Of a stretch of DNA of 64,000 bases, positions 61,287 to 64,000 are shown piece after piece; position 1 is the stretch's first letter, and each line of letters opens with the position of its first letter. Origin of the DNA: Soonwooa sp023440705 (GTDB lineage: Bacteria > Bacteroidota > Bacteroidia > Flavobacteriales > Weeksellaceae); NCBI GenBank assembly GCA_023440705.1, contig JAEXRP010000008.1:62001-126000 (forward strand), written 5' to 3'. The position numbers and the translations under genes are program-made. The notes under the pieces were generated by a model. That model saw only the letters and a list, made by a program, of their open reading frames with translations. It searched no databases and had not been told where the DNA came from.

Positions 61287-62369
61287 TTATTCTTTAATGA
61301 CTTTCTGAGTGAGAGTTTCGGTTGAAGTTTTAATTTTTATCACATAGTTTCCTTTATTTAAATGTGTTAAATTCAAAGATTTTGAAACCAGTTGTCCATT
61401 TTGATTATACACCTCAATACTTTTAATATCAGTCTGTGGAATATTTGTTTTAAAATTTCCTTGAGATGGATTTGGATATATGAAATTAGTTTTAACTTTA
61501 GTTGATGAAGCGGCCAAAGTTGAAGAATTTTCTAGATAGCGAATTTCGGTGGGTGCTATGCCAGCATTAGTTTCAACAGCGGTTACATCTAGAACTGGGA
61601 ATTTAAAATCGGGGCTAAACCATTGATAATTAATTAGCTTAACGTTTCGTTGCTGATTGGTGCCATTCTGCGTCGTAGTTAACACTTGTTCCGATACCGT
61701 TTTTAATCTAAGGACGTTTCTAAAAGTTTGATCTGCAATAACAAGATCGCCGAAACCATCAACAGTGTTGTTTCTCGTCCCAACGCCACTTACCTGAAGA
61801 TTGAAACCTTGAGGTTGCACATTTCCAGTATATGAAAAAGCTTCTGTGTAAGCATCGTTATAATTCATAGGGAATTTGTATACAAAGTCGGGCTGTTGAT
61901 AATTGAGAACCATGTTAAAAGTGGTACCAAAGGAAAGGACTTTCACCCCAATCATTTTGAGCGTAAAATCCGTCGAAGTTTTATTAAAATGAGCATAAAC
62001 ATTTTCTAAAACTGTATTGGGACCAGCTGTATATGGTGCTTCAAGAAGTTGTATTGCAGCACTATAATTATCGTTAAATTGTGTATCACAATCTGTTATG
62101 TAACCTTCCGATAGACACCATAAGCTCTTATATCCAGTAATATTAGGATCAACGTAACTAACGGATTTACTAGATTGATTTTGAATACTTGAGAAGTTCC
62201 ATTGATGATTAGGACCAGAAAGATCAAAATCAATATTAGTAGAGACATTTCCCAGAAAGTAATCGGCTTGATCACCAGCATTTGCATAATCTGCAGAGGT
62301 ATAAGTTACCTGTGCATCTACCAACGGCTGCAATAACGCCATCAGTAGAACTGTGTAGATTTTTTTCAT
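61287..62369 (-). CDS. T9SS-sorted secreted protein
   Basis: This 360-aa exported protein has a signal peptide ending LVDAQ, a body of about 270 residues without a recognised fold, and a C-terminal type IX sorting domain. That domain starts TNFIYPNPSQGNF (about residue 295) and ends LTQKVIKE. The protein should be secreted through the T9SS and attached to the cell surface. The body contains two cysteines close together in LWCLSEGYITDCDTQF. Function unknown. Confidence 0.82.
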   Translation of the reverse strand: MKKIYTVLLMALLQPLVDAQVTYTSADYANAGDQADYFLGNVSTNIDFDLSGPNHQWNFSSIQNQSSKSVSYVDPNITGYKSLWCLSEGYITDCDTQFNDNYSAAIQLLEAPYTAGPNTVLENVYAHFNKTSTDFTLKMIGVKVLSFGTTFNMVLNYQQPDFVYKFPMNYNDAYTEAFSYTGNVQPQGFNLQVSGVGTRNNTVDGFGDLVIADQTFRNVLRLKTVSEQVLTTTQNGTNQQRNVKLINYQWFSPDFKFPVLDVTAVETNAGIAPTEIRYLENSSTLAASSTKVKTNFIYPNPSQGNFKTNIPQTDIKSIEVYNQNGQLVSKSLNLTHLNKGNYVIKIKTSTETLTQKVIKE

Positions 62370-62742
62370 GATTAAGTTTGTTTTTAGTTTTCAGTAAAGT
62401 TAAATAAAATGAAAATTTTTTATACTATACTGAAAACTAAACGCTTACATGTTTAGTCATGAAAAATAGATACTTTATATTTTTATCAAATTCGCTATGT
62501 TTTATATATTTTAATAATAAGTAAATAATTTACTAATAAAAAGATGTATTTGGTGTTTATTTGTTAAAAAAAATCAATAATTTTAAATTATTAGTTTTAA
62601 AAATTCTTTAAAAAAACAAAGATTTTAGAACAAAAAATAATTAAAAAATCATTATTTACAAGTACCAAAAAACCAGTATAATTTTTATTATTACACTGGT
62701 TTTAGTTATAAAATTGATAGGATTTAACCTAAAAAAAACTAT
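62370..62742. other. AT-rich gene-free stretch
   Basis: This holds the upstream region of the T9SS gene and a terminator (62668-62704) for the acyl-CoA dehydrogenase. Otherwise it is very AT-rich with no feature I can support. Confidence 0.5.
62668..62704 (-). terminator. Terminator of the acyl-CoA dehydrogenase gene
   Basis: AACCAGT pairs with ACTGGTT around an AT-rich loop. On the minus strand a T tract follows. Confidence 0.6.
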
Positions 62743-63921
62743 TTAGAAAGCATTAATCCCAGTAATATCCAATCCCGTGATTAGTAAATGGATGTCGTGT
62801 GTACCTTCATAAGTGATAACAGACTCTAGATTTGCTGCGTGACGCATCATCGGGAATTCTCCCATAATGCCCATTCCGCCAAGGATTTGACGAGATTCTC
62901 TAGCGATATCGATTGCCATTCTTACGTTGTTACGCTTAGCCATCGATATTTGAGCAGGAGAGGCCTTATGATCATTTTTAAGCTTTCCTAACTGTAAACA
63001 AAGCAATTGTGCTTTTGTGATTTCAGTTAAATATTCAGCCAATTTCTTTTGTTGCAATTGGAAAGATGCAATTGGTTTCCCGAATTGTTTACGCTCTTTA
63101 GCATATTGGACTGCTGTACAATAACAGTCAATTGCAGCACCAATAACACCCCAAGAGATACCATAACGTGCTGAGTTAAGGCAAGATAAAGGACCTTTAA
63201 GACCTTCTACACCAGGAAGAAGATTCTCTTTCGGAACCTTAACATTATCAAACACCAACTCACCAGTTTTTGATGCACGTAAAGACCATTTATCAGTCGT
63301 TTCTGGTGTTGTAAAACCTTCCATACCACGTTCTACAATGACACCACGTACTTTACCAGCTTCATTTTTTGCCCATACAACAGCGATGTCACAAAGTGGT
63401 GCATTGGTAATCCACATTTTAGCACCGTTTAACAAGAAATGGTCGCCCATATCTTTAATCGTTGTTTCCATAGAACCAGGATCAGAACCATGGTTAGGCT
63501 CTGTCAATCCAAAACTACCGATCATGTCACCAGCAGCTAATTTTGGAAGATATTTTCTTTTTTGTTCTTCAGAACCGAATTCATTAATTGGGAACATGAC
63601 CAATGAAGATTGCACAGACGCCGCAGAACGTACTGCAGAATCGCCACGTTCAAGTTCTTGCATGATAAGTCCATAAGATATTTGATCCAATCCAGCGCCA
63701 CCATATTCTTCAGGAATATACGGACCTAGAGCGCCGATGCTTCCTAATTCTTTCATCAAGTTAGGAATATCGCGATGTTCTTGAGCTGCTTTGTCAATTT
63801 GTGGCATGACAAAACTTTCAACCCAATCTCTAACAGATTGTCTAATAAGTTTGTGTTCGTCGCTTAAAAGCTCATCCATCATATAATAATCAGGAATGCT
63901 TGAAAGTGGATAATATGACAT
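62743..63921 (-). CDS. Acyl-CoA dehydrogenase, glutaryl-CoA dehydrogenase-like
   Basis: This is a 392-aa FAD-dependent acyl-CoA dehydrogenase. The catalytic base is E372 in TYEGTHDIHLLITG, a word typical of glutaryl-CoA dehydrogenase. Other family motifs are GSFGLTEPNHGSDPGSM, KMWITNAP and QILGGMGIMGEFPMMRHAANLES. The likely reaction is oxidative decarboxylation of glutaryl-CoA in lysine and tryptophan breakdown, though a general short-chain dehydrogenase cannot be excluded. About 80 bp of upstream sequence is in the window. Confidence 0.9.
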   Translation of the reverse strand: MSYYPLSSIPDYYMMDELLSDEHKLIRQSVRDWVESFVMPQIDKAAQEHRDIPNLMKELGSIGALGPYIPEEYGGAGLDQISYGLIMQELERGDSAVRSAASVQSSLVMFPINEFGSEEQKRKYLPKLAAGDMIGSFGLTEPNHGSDPGSMETTIKDMGDHFLLNGAKMWITNAPLCDIAVVWAKNEAGKVRGVIVERGMEGFTTPETTDKWSLRASKTGELVFDNVKVPKENLLPGVEGLKGPLSCLNSARYGISWGVIGAAIDCYCTAVQYAKERKQFGKPIASFQLQQKKLAEYLTEITKAQLLCLQLGKLKNDHKASPAQISMAKRNNVRMAIDIARESRQILGGMGIMGEFPMMRHAANLESVITYEGTHDIHLLITGLDITGINAF

Positions 63922-64000
63922 ATTTTGTAGTTTTGGTTAATTAAATATTTGTTTCCCGAAAATAGGCTTTTCTTAGCAATCCGAAAAATTATTTATTAAT

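Noticed and set aside
1..64000. tRNA, rRNA, prophage or insertion-sequence genes
   Set aside because: No cloverleaf, rRNA core, integrase, transposase or phage structural gene was recognised in any frame.

Overview
This window looks like a stretch of a flavobacterial chromosome, most likely Weeksellaceae (Chryseobacterium/Epilithonimonas-like). The evidence is the AT-rich base composition, a SusC/SusD-type starch locus, two proteins ending in type IX secretion (T9SS) sorting domains, a GLPGLI-family protein, several Bacteroidetes-only domain families, and promoters of the TAnnTTTG (-7) type instead of the E. coli type. Gene order is that of a core chromosome. I see no phage, insertion sequence, CRISPR array, rRNA or tRNA.

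Layout. 1-7.3 kb: trxB, holA, a stand-alone HSDR_N/PD-(D/E)XK protein divergent from holA, a large AsmA/DUF748-like protein, a WYL regulator with a small membrane protein, and a cold-shock-domain protein with a long leader. 7.3-8.2 kb: a gene-free stretch with repeats. 8.2-11.9 kb: an RtcB-type RNA ligase and a divergent AraC-regulator/MFS-exporter pair that resembles nimR/nimT. 12.4-24.1 kb: a complete maltodextrin utilisation locus (susC, susD, susE-like, GH97, GH13, an NTF2-like protein, an SLC45-like MFS sugar transporter). 24.2-29.3 kb: pirin, purD, guaA, TerC. 29.3-34.2 kb: GLPGLI protein, T9SS phosphatase, gcvT, Crp-like regulator. 34.3-38 kb: a TolC/HlyD/ABC-2 permease efflux operon. 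38-47 kb: nitronate monooxygenase, aldo/keto reductase, arginase-family protein, ABC1 kinase, thioesterase, a DUF1801-type trio, a lipoprotein and a VOC protein. 47-52.7 kb: a serine hydrolase, a DUF4199 protein, a GH31 enzyme with a damaged signal peptide, and a CPA1 antiporter. 52.7-64 kb: DsbA-like, HAD, an AhpC-thioredoxin-DUF6952 redox operon, aminotransferase, rsmG, a lipoprotein, AddB-like nuclease, a T9SS protein and a GCDH-like acyl-CoA dehydrogenase.

How the genes work together. The sus-like locus should bind maltodextrin at the cell surface (SusD/E), import it (SusC), cleave it to glucose or maltose (GH13, GH97) and move the products across the inner membrane (MFS). TrxB at the start of the window and the AhpC-thioredoxin pair near its end are parts of one peroxide/thiol defence pathway. 

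The less ordinary content is mostly non-coding: a dispersed hairpin repeat family with at least four copies, whose inner stems vary but stay complementary; a second repeat family with a nested inverted-repeat copy and a half copy; a candidate small RNA of about 80 nt with its own promoter, an adjoining 14-bp palindrome and a terminator; a 38-bp duplicated terminator that flanks a T9SS phosphatase gene; a perfect 17-bp inverted repeat between ahpC and its thioredoxin; and a homopolymer frameshift in the GH31 signal peptide that could act as a phase switch.
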